In this document: positions 41,982 through 50,367 of the stretch, piece by piece
How positions within the stretch are numbered: the stretch's first letter is position 1
Layout of the letters: each line of letters starts with the position of its first letter
Assembly (NCBI GenBank): GCA_964526635.1
Contig: CAZGLR010000003.1
Location: 10,021-74,020, forward strand
From: CAZGLR01 sp964526635
GTDB lineage: Bacteria; Zixibacteria; MSB-5A5; GN15; JAAZOE01
Length of the DNA stretch: 64,000 bases
Reading direction: 5' to 3'
Made by a program: the position numbers and the translations under genes
Notes under the pieces: model-generated
Told to the model about the DNA's origin: nothing
Databases searched by the model: none
What the model saw: the letters and a program-made list of their open reading frames with translations, nothing else

Positions 41982-43214
41982 ATGACCCTGGGATTGTTCG
42001 CAAAACTTGCCTGGAGAAATGTCCTTCGTAACAAACGGCGTACACTGATTGCCGGAATAGCGGTTGCACTGGGACTGGCGGCGCTGATGTTTGTCGACGC
42101 CCTGCAAATCGCCATGAAGGAAAACATGATCGATGTCGCGACATCATCGTTTCTGGGCGAGGGGCAGATCGCTCATGGAGACTTTCGGCAAGCGCAGGAG
42201 ATCAGACAGACAATACAGCATCATGAGGAAATCATATCTCGGCTGAAAGATGATGCGCGGGTGAAGAGTTTTACACCACGGGTACTTTCATTTGCCATGT
42301 TGGCGTCGCCATCGAATGTCGGGTCGGTGCAGATGGTCGGGATTCAGCCCTCGACCGAACAGTATATCTCACAAATCGATGATAATATTATCGCCGGTAA
42401 ATATTTCGCCGGTGATGACAGCCATGATATCGTCATCGGCGCCAAACTGGCTGAACTTCTTGAAGTCGAGGTTGGTGATCGCGTAGTGATGACAGCCGCC
42501 GAAGCCTACAGCGGCCGATTGGCCCAGGAGTTGTACCGGGTTTCCGGAATCTTCCGTTTTGGTATGCCGGAACTGGATCGATATATGGCCTTTGTGCGTA
42601 TTTCGCAGGCGCAGGAAATGCTGAATCTCGATAATGAAGTCCACCAGATCGCGCTGAATTTTTATAACCGCGATCTCGGGCAATATCGTGACGCGCTGTT
42701 CTGGCAGGAATACGATGGCCGGGGCAACGAAGCAGTCGGCTGGGTCGATCTGGTGCCGCAACTGGAGCGGGTGTTTCAACTATCCCGGGTAGCACGAATT
42801 ATTATCACAGTTATTCTCTTCGGAGTAGTCGCCCTCGGAATTGTCAATACCCTGTTCATGTCATTGTATGAGCGTATGTTTGAATTCGGCGTGCTGCGGG
42901 CGGTCGGAACAAGACCATATGCCATGGCCCGCCTTATCATGCTGGAGGCGGCCGCCCTGGCGGTTATATCGATTATCCTGGGATGTCTTTTCGGAGCGCT
43001 CACGCTCGGCATTACATCACTTACCGGTATCGATTTCACGGGCATTGAATATGAGGGCGTCACCTTTACCAAAATGCTCTATCCGGTCTGGCATATTCAG
43101 CAATTTACCTTGTATCCGCTGGGATTTTTACTTTTCACCGCACTGGTGGCGTTGTACCCCGCGATCTATGCCGCCCGGCTGACACCGGTGAAAGCAATGC
43201 GAAAATCAATTTGA
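41982..43214 (+). CDS. FtsX/LolCE-type ABC transporter permease (second)
   Basis: 410 residues with the same layout as the preceding gene: N-terminal helix (TLIAGIAVALGLAALMFVDAL), periplasmic domain, and C-terminal three-helix bundle with the coupling loop YERMFEFGVLRAVGTRPYAM and ending ARLTPVKAMRKS. The two permeases are paralogues but clearly diverged, which fits an asymmetric complex. GAGG lies 8 bases before the ATG. Its product should pair with the 40757 product and the ATPase at 43225. Confidence 0.92.
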   Translation: MTLGLFAKLAWRNVLRNKRRTLIAGIAVALGLAALMFVDALQIAMKENMIDVATSSFLGEGQIAHGDFRQAQEIRQTIQHHEEIISRLKDDARVKSFTPRVLSFAMLASPSNVGSVQMVGIQPSTEQYISQIDDNIIAGKYFAGDDSHDIVIGAKLAELLEVEVGDRVVMTAAEAYSGRLAQELYRVSGIFRFGMPELDRYMAFVRISQAQEMLNLDNEVHQIALNFYNRDLGQYRDALFWQEYDGRGNEAVGWVDLVPQLERVFQLSRVARIIITVILFGVVALGIVNTLFMSLYERMFEFGVLRAVGTRPYAMARLIMLEAAALAVISIILGCLFGALTLGITSLTGIDFTGIEYEGVTFTKMLYPVWHIQQFTLYPLGFLLFTALVALYPAIYAARLTPVKAMRKSI

Positions 43215-43224
43215 GGTTTTGAAA

Positions 43225-43923
43225 ATGGCGACTGACACTCCTGTCATCGAAGCAAAAAATGTAGTCAAAACCTATAGTGACAACGGCATTCCGGTCAAAG
43301 CAGTACGTGGCGTCGATATGGTTATCACCCACGGTGAGTTTACCGCCCTGGTGGGGCCATCGGGTTCGGGAAAAACTACCCTGCTGAATGTCGTCTCCGG
43401 GCTGGATGATGTTACCTCCGGGCAGGTGTTGCTCGATGGCCGCGATCTCTCGGACATGAGCGGACGGGAGTTGTCCGATTTCCGCCGCGATAAAGTCGGT
43501 TTTATTTTCCAGGCCTACAATCTTATTCCGGTCCTGACCGTTGAAGAAAATGTCGAATACATCATGCTGCTGCAGGGTGTGGCTAAAAAAGAACGGCACG
43601 ATCGGGTGATGGCCATGCTGGAACGGGTCGGCCTGCAGGAGTATGTTGATCGGATGCCCCCGAAATTATCGGGCGGGCAACAGCAGCGGGTGGCTATCGC
43701 CCGGGCTATGGTTGCCAAACCGGCCCTGGTGCTGGCCGATGAACCGACCGCCAACCTTGATTCGAAAACAGGCAGCGATCTTCTCGATTTGATGCGCGAA
43801 CTGAATGAATCAACCGGAATGACCTTCGTGTTTTCGACGCACGATCAGATGATCATGGAGCGGGCATCGCGATTGATAACGCTCAAAGACGGCAAAATTG
43901 AAAGTGATCAAATGCGAAAGTAG
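43225..43923 (+). CDS. LolD/MacB-type ABC transporter ATP-binding protein
   Basis: 232 residues from the ATG at 43225 (GAGG 8 bases upstream; an in-frame TTG at 43219 is less likely). It contains Walker A GPSGSGKT (about 43-50), the Q-loop FIFQAYNLIPVLTVEEN, signature LSGGQQQR, Walker B LVLADEPTANLD and the H-loop FVFSTHD. The AYNLIPVLT stretch is typical of the LolD/FtsE/MacB group that drives FtsX-type permeases. It would power the two permeases encoded just upstream. Confidence 0.95.
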   Translation: MATDTPVIEAKNVVKTYSDNGIPVKAVRGVDMVITHGEFTALVGPSGSGKTTLLNVVSGLDDVTSGQVLLDGRDLSDMSGRELSDFRRDKVGFIFQAYNLIPVLTVEENVEYIMLLQGVAKKERHDRVMAMLERVGLQEYVDRMPPKLSGGQQQRVAIARAMVAKPALVLADEPTANLDSKTGSDLLDLMRELNESTGMTFVFSTHDQMIMERASRLITLKDGKIESDQMRK

Positions 43924-43931
43924 CAAATATC

Positions 43932-45185
43932 ATGGACGGGAAATTTAATACGATATTTCTTCTTTTGATAATTGCGCTGACGGCGGTAACGGTTCTGCCG
44001 GCATACGCCGAAAATTTATCAGTCGGCGGTTATGTTAAGTCATTCGCCGTCGTCTATGAATTTCCCGACTTCAGACTGGCTCAGGTCGGTGTTGATACGC
44101 CGCCGATCGGTTCGGTATCGAACAGGCTGCGGCTTACCTCGCGGTGGAAAGCCATGGAGTGGGTTGCTATTTCAGCGGCCTGGGATATGGAACCGCGCAT
44201 TCAAGACCCGGCTTTGTTTTTTGCGGATGAAATCCCCGAATCAGCGGTCGGCCAAACCTATCGTTTCGATGATTTTGATCGCCGGATATACCCTGCTATG
44301 GATGACAGAGCCGGTTCTTTCGGTTTGTATCATAATCTCGACCGGCTGCAGATAGATTTACGCCTGGGGCCATTCGATGTCATCGGGGGCCGTCAGGCAA
44401 TCGCCTGGGGATCATCGCGGATTATCAATCCAACTGACGTCCTGGCGCCATTTGCCTTTCAAGCCCTTGATACTGAAGACCGGATCGGAGTCGATGCGGT
44501 GCGAATCCGCTATCCGCTTGGCTTTATGAGTGAAATCGATGCCGGCATGGTGGCGGGAAAAGACAGTGAGCCGAAACACAGCGCGGCCTATCTCCGTTAT
44601 AAAACATATGTACTTCAAACTGATGTGAGTGCGCTGGTCATGGCGTTCCGCGAGCATTTTATGGTCGGATTTGACTTCACGCGCTCGATCGGCGGAGCCG
44701 GAAGCTGGCTGGAGATGGCAATCGTCTGGCCGGATCGCCTGCAACCGGATAAAGATCAGCGTGGCGACAGCTACTGGCGGCTGTCGCTGGGCGCCGATTA
44801 TAGTCTGGCGTCCAACACTTATGGCTTTATCGAATATCATTTTAACCAACCGGGCGGCTCCGATCCGGCGGACTATACGGACATCGTCTTTGGCATGCCC
44901 TATCGTGATGGCGCCGTGTATCTACTGGGTGAGCATTACCTGATTCCGGGAGTGCGACAACAGATTATGCCGCTGCTGAACGCCAACAGCGAGATTTTGT
45001 GGAATCTGAGTGATGCCTCGGCCTTCGTGGCGCTGACTGTAGAGTACAATCTGGCCGAAAATGTGTATCTGTCCGGCGGCGGTTTTGTGGGCCTGGGGCC
45101 GGGTCCGAGCAGTGAACTGGATCTGGAATCGGAATTCGGATCGTATCCGGATATCTTCTGGTTTTCGTACCGGTTTTATTTTTAG
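43932..45185 (+). CDS. Outer-membrane beta-barrel protein (DUF1302/alginate-export-like)
   Basis: 417 residues with a signal peptide (FLLLIIALTAVTVLPAYA). The mature part alternates amphipathic strands (LSVGGYVKSFAVVYEF, LRLTSRWKAMEWVAISAAWD, LYHNLDRLQIDLRLGPFDVI) and ends with FWFSYRFYF, the terminal aromatic residue recognised by the Bam machinery. The central GGRQAIAWGSSRIINPTD block is characteristic of porin-like proteins near lipid-export loci. It is the last gene of the TetR operon and may form the outer-membrane exit. Its last 4 bases overlap the convergent symporter gene. Confidence 0.82.
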   Translation: MDGKFNTIFLLLIIALTAVTVLPAYAENLSVGGYVKSFAVVYEFPDFRLAQVGVDTPPIGSVSNRLRLTSRWKAMEWVAISAAWDMEPRIQDPALFFADEIPESAVGQTYRFDDFDRRIYPAMDDRAGSFGLYHNLDRLQIDLRLGPFDVIGGRQAIAWGSSRIINPTDVLAPFAFQALDTEDRIGVDAVRIRYPLGFMSEIDAGMVAGKDSEPKHSAAYLRYKTYVLQTDVSALVMAFREHFMVGFDFTRSIGGAGSWLEMAIVWPDRLQPDKDQRGDSYWRLSLGADYSLASNTYGFIEYHFNQPGGSDPADYTDIVFGMPYRDGAVYLLGEHYLIPGVRQQIMPLLNANSEILWNLSDASAFVALTVEYNLAENVYLSGGGFVGLGPGPSSELDLESEFGSYPDIFWFSYRFYF

Positions 45186-47026
45186 ACCGGTTCGCTGTGT
45201 TTGGCGCGATTGGTCCAGGACATTATCGTAAAGACTATCACCGATACTCCCACTCCAAAGACAGCCGTATCGAGCTGTCCCATCCAATCGTGGATAGTGG
45301 GGCCAAACAGCGAAATATCAAAGTTGTTATGCAAAAGAATCACCCCGCGATAAGACAGGGCGGCGATCGTGGCGACTATCATTGTTATGAATATATTCGT
45401 ATTCATCTCTTTAGAGCGCCGTCGATATAGCGCCCCGACGGTCACCGGAACAATAATCGCCGGCGCCCAGACATGGTATGTAAACAACAGCAGACCGATG
45501 ATGTCGGACCAGAGTACCGCAATCAGGACGGCGGCGATACCCAGCCCGGCGGTGCACCAACGGGCCAGCCGCAGCATTTTGCCATCGCCTTTATCCTTCC
45601 AGCCCAGTTGATGTTCAAAGAGGTCTTTGACGAAAATCGCGGTCGATGAATTGAGCGCCGAGTCGGCCGATGACATGACCGCCATCAAGACCGCGCCGAT
45701 CATGATCCCGCCGATCACGGGGCTGTGTAACTCCCGGACGACCATCGGCAAAGCCTGCTGCGGATCAATACCGGGGTAATGAATGCGGGCATAGAGCGCG
45801 ATAAAGAACAACACAACCGGAAAGGTGGCGGCGAGGAAAAAGCCGACCCCGGCGATACCGAGTTTGGTTTCCTTAATGTTCCGGCCGATGCAATACCGGG
45901 TGGCATAACCGGGTGCAAACGTCTCGCCCAGCAAAAATGCCAGAAATGTTGTGATCAAAAAGACCCAGCCGTTGCCGCCATCGAGTTTGAAGAAATCGGG
46001 GGGGATGGTGCGATTGCGCCGTATTTTATCGGCGTAGGCATCCTGAATCAGCGATAGATTGAAGCGCCGCAGGGCACGCTCATCATGGGCGACCCCGATC
46101 CCCGCTTGTGACTGGGGTGACAGGTCAACCATCGTAAACCGTTCGAGCGTATAGAGCGCGCTGTCGTCCAGCAGCCAGTTCAAATGGCCCACAATCAGTT
46201 CTTTGGCCGAATCCGGAGCGGCGCTGGCGGGGTTAAATTGGTTAATAATCGCCAGTTGTTCCGGTTGCAACCGAGTTTGGATATAGACTGAGACTGAATC
46301 CTCCCCCTGCTGCCAGGCCAGAAGCAGGGCGTCCGGGTCGCTGATATCGGTTTGCCCGAAGCGGATAGGCACAAATTTTTCGGTATCGGGATTGTATGAA
46401 CGGGCGATGTCGGGAATGCAGAAAATCAGGGTGATGACAAATCCGCCCATCAGCACGAGGAACTGGAAGAGATCGGTATGGATTACCGCCATTAGACCGC
46501 CGGCGGTGCTGTAAATCACGACCAGCATGCCGCCGCTAAGAATCGCCCAGCGAAGGATCGTAACCGAATCGGCGACATCGGGCAGGATCGCAGCCAGAAC
46601 AGTCCCAAATGCCGCCATTTGCGCGGCCACGATGAAGACCGAAAACAAAAGCGACAACAACAGGACCAAAAAGCGCGTTTGTTCGCCAAAGCGATGGCCG
46701 AAATAGCCGGCTACGGTGTAGAGTTTCGCCTCCCGAAACTGCGGAGCCACGACCAGGCCCGAGAAAATAAAATGCAAATAGCCGCCGGTGGAAACCAGCA
46801 GCATGAGAATGCCCCATTCATATGTCTTGGCGATTGCCCCGATGGAATACCCGCCGCCGATGACAGTTGCCCCCATAGTGCAGAAGAGCATGAACCAGCG
46901 GACATTGCGACCGGCTATAAGGAAATCATCGGTACTACCAATACTGCGGGCTTTGGAGACACCCTTAACAAAGATGAAAACCATGTAGGCAATGACGATG
47001 CCCCAGAGAATTAGCCGTTCGCTCAT
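45182..47026 (-). CDS. Sodium:solute symporter (SSS family) with large soluble insertion
   Basis: 614 residues; the family is usually about 480-550. Hydrophobic helices begin LILWGIVIAYMVFIFVKG, and the sodium-site regions FCTMGATVIGGGYSIG and SADSALNSSTAIFVKDLF are recognisable. Between about residues 205 and 345 lies a polar segment (from YNPDTEKFVPIRFGQ to RRNRTIPPDFFKLDGG) that is not membrane-spanning and is absent from typical SSS proteins. The gene lies 44 bases downstream of the racemase, in the same direction, so import of an amino acid or a related zwitterion is a reasonable guess. It is not the proline-type PutP by length or insertion. Confidence 0.9.
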   Translation of the reverse strand: MSERLILWGIVIAYMVFIFVKGVSKARSIGSTDDFLIAGRNVRWFMLFCTMGATVIGGGYSIGAIAKTYEWGILMLLVSTGGYLHFIFSGLVVAPQFREAKLYTVAGYFGHRFGEQTRFLVLLLSLLFSVFIVAAQMAAFGTVLAAILPDVADSVTILRWAILSGGMLVVIYSTAGGLMAVIHTDLFQFLVLMGGFVITLIFCIPDIARSYNPDTEKFVPIRFGQTDISDPDALLLAWQQGEDSVSVYIQTRLQPEQLAIINQFNPASAAPDSAKELIVGHLNWLLDDSALYTLERFTMVDLSPQSQAGIGVAHDERALRRFNLSLIQDAYADKIRRNRTIPPDFFKLDGGNGWVFLITTFLAFLLGETFAPGYATRYCIGRNIKETKLGIAGVGFFLAATFPVVLFFIALYARIHYPGIDPQQALPMVVRELHSPVIGGIMIGAVLMAVMSSADSALNSSTAIFVKDLFEHQLGWKDKGDGKMLRLARWCTAGLGIAAVLIAVLWSDIIGLLLFTYHVWAPAIIVPVTVGALYRRRSKEMNTNIFITMIVATIAALSYRGVILLHNNFDISLFGPTIHDWMGQLDTAVFGVGVSVIVFTIMSWTNRAKHSEPV

Positions 47027-47070
47027 GTACGCTTCCCTGTCAATGCGGACCGCAGTCCACTATCCCCTGA

Positions 47071-48240
47071 TTACTCCTGCTGATTGAAGTTTTCGATTAC
47101 CGGCTCGACTTCAAATTCCCCCTCCGTCGAGACTTCGGCTCCGATTTTTTTCTGGAAGACATCCAGCGGCGGCTGCACTTCCTTGGTGATATATTTCCCG
47201 CTCATCAAACGCAGCAACGCCGAATAATTAACCCGGAATTTAATTGCATCGCCGACCCGAAGGCCCTCGGGATTGTCTCCGAGATTGACCACGGTAATAT
47301 CACTGGACGCACCGGCGATACGACAATTAGGATTTACCGGGGTCAACCCGGCAATATCGGAATCGAGTTGTCCGACACTGACGAGAGCCCGGTGACCACG
47401 GCTCCCGGGGGTGGCCTCTTCACCATTTTCCGCCTGGAAGGGCTGCACCGATCCGGTTTCAACCATCGGATTCAAGCCCTTTTCCTTGATCTCGGCGATT
47501 TCTGTTTCCAGCAGAATCACATCATCGCGCAGGCCCCGCAGGGTGCCGCCATTGACCAGATCGGTACCGAGAAAAATCGCTTCCCCTATCCTGAAATGAT
47601 TTATCGCGCGCGGCAGGATGTTATCGCGAATCATAGGCAAAACGATAGTCGATCCGCCGGAGATCATCGGAAGGCGCCGTTCAAATTTCAACTCCAAGAG
47701 TTCACGATAGAGAATCAACTGGGTAAACTGGTCAATATTAGGAATCGCCCCGGCCAGGCAGCCGATATTGGCGCCAATGCCGAGCACCTCGATATTGGAT
47801 AAATCAAAAACATCCTGGTAAAACTTAACCAGCGAACCGGGAAGAATGCCCTCGCGCAAATCGCCCAGTTCGATCATGATAATGATGCGGTGGATTTTAT
47901 CCTGTCGGCGGGCTTCTTCATTAAGCAGCTGAATTATCTCGATTTCGCTGTTGAGGCTGACATCAGCCAGTTGCACCGTACGCTTTATGGATGATTTATC
48001 GGGAATACGAAGATACCATGCCTCGAAATCAGAAATAATCCGTTCGATCGCAGCCAGATTGTCCAGCCGTGAATCACCCATGGAACGAACCCCGAGATAT
48101 TGCAGCGCCCGGAGTGAATCGGTATGGCCGCAAAGCACCTTGGTGACAACTGTCCAGCTGGCGCCATGGGCATCCATAATATCGCCAACCGTCCTGAGGT
48201 TATGCCTGAGCGCCTCGAGATTGATGATCAAGCGATTCAT
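47071..48240 (-). CDS. PLP-dependent amino-acid racemase (alanine/ornithine racemase-like)
   Basis: 389 residues, N-terminal alanine-racemase TIM barrel with the PLP lysine at Lys34 (SWTVVTKVLCGH). MIELGDLREGILPG, EVLGIGANIGCLAGA and GGSTIVLPM match the ornithine racemase/YhfX branch, and the classical Alr motif VIKGNAYGHG is absent. Members racemise ornithine, lysine or other basic amino acids. The start overlaps the MarR-GNAT stop by ATGA, and the symporter follows, giving a regulator, racemase and transporter operon. A substrate that is an imported D- or L-amino acid is inferred. Confidence 0.86.
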   Translation of the reverse strand: MNRLIINLEALRHNLRTVGDIMDAHGASWTVVTKVLCGHTDSLRALQYLGVRSMGDSRLDNLAAIERIISDFEAWYLRIPDKSSIKRTVQLADVSLNSEIEIIQLLNEEARRQDKIHRIIIMIELGDLREGILPGSLVKFYQDVFDLSNIEVLGIGANIGCLAGAIPNIDQFTQLILYRELLELKFERRLPMISGGSTIVLPMIRDNILPRAINHFRIGEAIFLGTDLVNGGTLRGLRDDVILLETEIAEIKEKGLNPMVETGSVQPFQAENGEEATPGSRGHRALVSVGQLDSDIAGLTPVNPNCRIAGASSDITVVNLGDNPEGLRVGDAIKFRVNYSALLRLMSGKYITKEVQPPLDVFQKKIGAEVSTEGEFEVEPVIENFNQQE

Positions 48241-49259
48241 GGTGTGTACCTCATTTCGGCATACTTGGTCGTAAAGCCAATTCGTTCATACAAGCGCTTG
48301 GCCGGATTATCGTATTCAACATGCAGTTTGACGTCGCAATCCGCGATATCCAGCGCATGCTGAATAATCTTTTTGCCCAGACCCTTGCCGCGCATCGAGG
48401 GATCAACCGCGACCATCACCAGAAATATTTCAGGAATATATCCCCTCATACCGGTGCTGAGCATTATGACTCCCCCCACCGGCTTGCCGCCGCTTTCGGC
48501 CATGACAATATACCCGGTTTTCTCACCACGTTTAATAAAGGCGTCATCGATTGCGCGACGGACATCCGGCAGCGGATCCTCATAAGGTTTCAACGCTTCA
48601 TGCATAAACTCGGCAAAATCATCAGCAGAGATATGTTCCGGAAATTGGTCCGCTCCATAAACCTCATGCATCTTTATCTCAGTATCAGCTATCGTCATTT
48701 CTATCTCTCCCTTGTTTCGTATGAGTACTCCGAGTGATTCCGAAATTTTTTCGAAACCACCAGTACCATCCTGTTCGGATTCAATCAGTGAATGAACCGC
48801 CAGCATCGGTGAGGCATCCAGTCCATCGGCCCCCATCATGCCGGCCACAGCCCGCAGAGAATCCAGAATACGGTGCCGTTCGTCATCTGATAATCGCCCG
48901 ATTTTTTCGACAAACTCCTCCTGGAGCAGCGGCGGCGATGATGCCGCCATTTTGCGGCCTTCATCGGTAGCGGATATAACGACGCGCCGTCGGTCGGAAT
49001 CCGACCGCAATCTGTTGACCAGTCCCCGTCGTTCCAGGCGGTCAATAATACCGGTTATCGTGGCGTTGCTGAGGGTTACACGGCGGGCCAGTTCTCCCGG
49101 CGAAAGCTCTCCTGAGCGAATAATTTCTGTCAATACAATCAGTTGAGGGCCGGTCAGATGACAGGTCCGAACCAGGTGACGGGAATGTAAATCGATAGCC
49201 CGGCTGATCCGCCGCAGCGCGATCAAGACTTCATCTATGGTCTTCTTTTCGGTTTTCAT
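48237..49259 (-). CDS. MarR-type regulator fused to a GNAT acetyltransferase
   Basis: 340 residues in two domains. Residues 1-145 form a MarR winged helix (LTGPQLIVLTEIIRSGELS, the wing VNRLRSDSDRRRVVISATDEG). Residues about 185-340 form a GNAT domain with acetyl-CoA motif A VMVAVDPSMRGKGLGKKII and a C-terminal LYERIGFTTKYAEMRY. MarR-GNAT fusions are known and may be autoregulated by acyl-CoA or amines. It heads the operon with the racemase (ATGA overlap) and symporter, and it faces a perfect-looking operator at 49277-49305. Its substrate amine may be linked to the racemase product. Confidence 0.9.
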   Translation of the reverse strand: MKTEKKTIDEVLIALRRISRAIDLHSRHLVRTCHLTGPQLIVLTEIIRSGELSPGELARRVTLSNATITGIIDRLERRGLVNRLRSDSDRRRVVISATDEGRKMAASSPPLLQEEFVEKIGRLSDDERHRILDSLRAVAGMMGADGLDASPMLAVHSLIESEQDGTGGFEKISESLGVLIRNKGEIEMTIADTEIKMHEVYGADQFPEHISADDFAEFMHEALKPYEDPLPDVRRAIDDAFIKRGEKTGYIVMAESGGKPVGGVIMLSTGMRGYIPEIFLVMVAVDPSMRGKGLGKKIIQHALDIADCDVKLHVEYDNPAKRLYERIGFTTKYAEMRYTP

Positions 49260-49276
49260 AATTCGCCCATATATTA

Positions 49277-49305
49277 TTTTGCATACTAAATATTACGATA
49301 CAAAA
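49277..49305. promoter_or_regulatory. Inverted repeat, likely MarR operator
   Basis: TTTTGCATACTAA (49277-49289) and TTACGATACAAAA (49293-49305) are inverted copies matching at 10 of 13 positions around a 3-base centre. It lies 18-46 bases upstream of the MarR-GNAT start, where autoregulation would act. Confidence 0.62.
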
Positions 49306-49434
49306 CATACAAGTCAAGGAAAAAAACCTGCGGGAAGCTCAGATCAAACGCACCTTATTGGTCATTCTCGCTGTTGTATACCGTTATTGCGGATCGCTTG
49401 TGATAAAATATTTGAAGAACATGCGCACTGAGTA

Positions 49435-49689
49435 TTATAGGACGCCATCAGGTAGACAAAAAACCCTGATTATATCCTTTATATAGTATTTACCTATTTC
49501 GGGATTGTTACCATGACAAGGTAGTGGAAATGATACTGCCCTCCCCATTATATCGGGATGGTAAATGACTCTGTGACTTCCTTTTCCTTCCCTTATGTAT
49601 TCTTCGAAGCGATCGTCAAATTTTCGAAGTCTTTTTATTAGGGTTTTATATTTATATGGTTTTAACTTAGGCAACGGAGAAGCTTGCAC
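49435..49689 (-). CDS. hicA: HicA-family mRNA interferase toxin
   Basis: 84 residues. HicA toxins are small dsRBD-fold ribonucleases that cut mRNA. The family core is present: KTLIKRLRKFD, then the catalytic His in GKGSHRVIYH, FPLPCHGNNPEIG and a C-terminal helix YYIKDIIRVF. The gene overlaps the HicB end by 23 bases, so it is translated by coupling. The order antitoxin then toxin is the reverse of E. coli hicAB but common elsewhere. It appears intact. Confidence 0.8.
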   Translation of the reverse strand: MQASPLPKLKPYKYKTLIKRLRKFDDRFEEYIREGKGSHRVIYHPDIMGRAVSFPLPCHGNNPEIGKYYIKDIIRVFCLPDGVL

Positions 49690-50038
49690 TTGGGAAATTG
49701 TTAGGAATGGGGATATGGCCTAGCCTGTGATGTCTGTCAAGCCTCTTCTTCTGGCGCGGAATATCTATTAATGCCTTTCGCAACAGAGAGTTATAGGTTT
49801 CAGAAACCTCTGGGGGGGCCGGTCGATCAAGCAAGGCTGGCTGATTCTTGTACATTGCAAAACTCACCTGCATCTCGGTAAGTTCAATGAGCGTCTTCAT
49901 GGCTTCATTAAAAGATTTGCCATATCCAACCAAATCGGTCTCCAAGCAATGCGCAGACCATGTATCTTTGTCCACCTTCTTGCCAAGAACTCTTAAGCAA
50001 AGAGTTATTGGGTCTGACGGCATGTTTTTAGGCTCCAT
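49667..50038 (-). CDS. hicB: HicB-family antitoxin
   Basis: 123 residues. The partial RNase-H fold of HicB is seen in LCLRVLGKKVDKDTWSAHC, LETDLVGYGKSFNEAMKTL and LIELTEMQVSFA. The C-terminal 40 residues are basic (RQKKRLDRHHRLGHIP) and may bind DNA or RNA; a canonical ribbon-helix-helix is not obvious. It precedes hicA and probably represses the promoter in 50039-50367. The start has GGTGGTGAT upstream. Confidence 0.75.
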   Translation of the reverse strand: MEPKNMPSDPITLCLRVLGKKVDKDTWSAHCLETDLVGYGKSFNEAMKTLIELTEMQVSFAMYKNQPALLDRPAPPEVSETYNSLLRKALIDIPRQKKRLDRHHRLGHIPIPNNFPSASFSVA

Positions 50039-50367
50039 TTGTATATCACCACCTGTTTATAAAAATCGACAAAAAGAAATCCAAACTTTAGGCTTAGCTT
50101 CTATCCTCGAATTAAAGCCTTCACTGTTTTAACGAAAAATTGTTGGTTTAGTTTAAAGATTTTAGCCTTTTCAAGGTCCGTTCTACTTCAATAATACCTA
50201 ATTTCCCCCAAAATGCAATAATTTTTGCAAAACTATTATTATATGGGCTTTTAAGAAAATCACCAATCACTTAGTAGTAGTTTAGGTCATTTTCAAGTGT
50301 TAGCAAACCGTTAAATCCAAAATGACCCACTACCAAAAAACCAAATTATTCTTTTGCAATGACTTAA
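50039..50367. other. AT-rich control region of hicBA
   Basis: About 330 bases without a gene. A perfect 9-bp inverted repeat GGTCATTTT (50285-50293) / AAAATGACC (50319-50327) could form a hairpin or operator; extended arms include GTAG/CTAC. The promoter of hicBA should lie in the left part. Confidence 0.45.
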
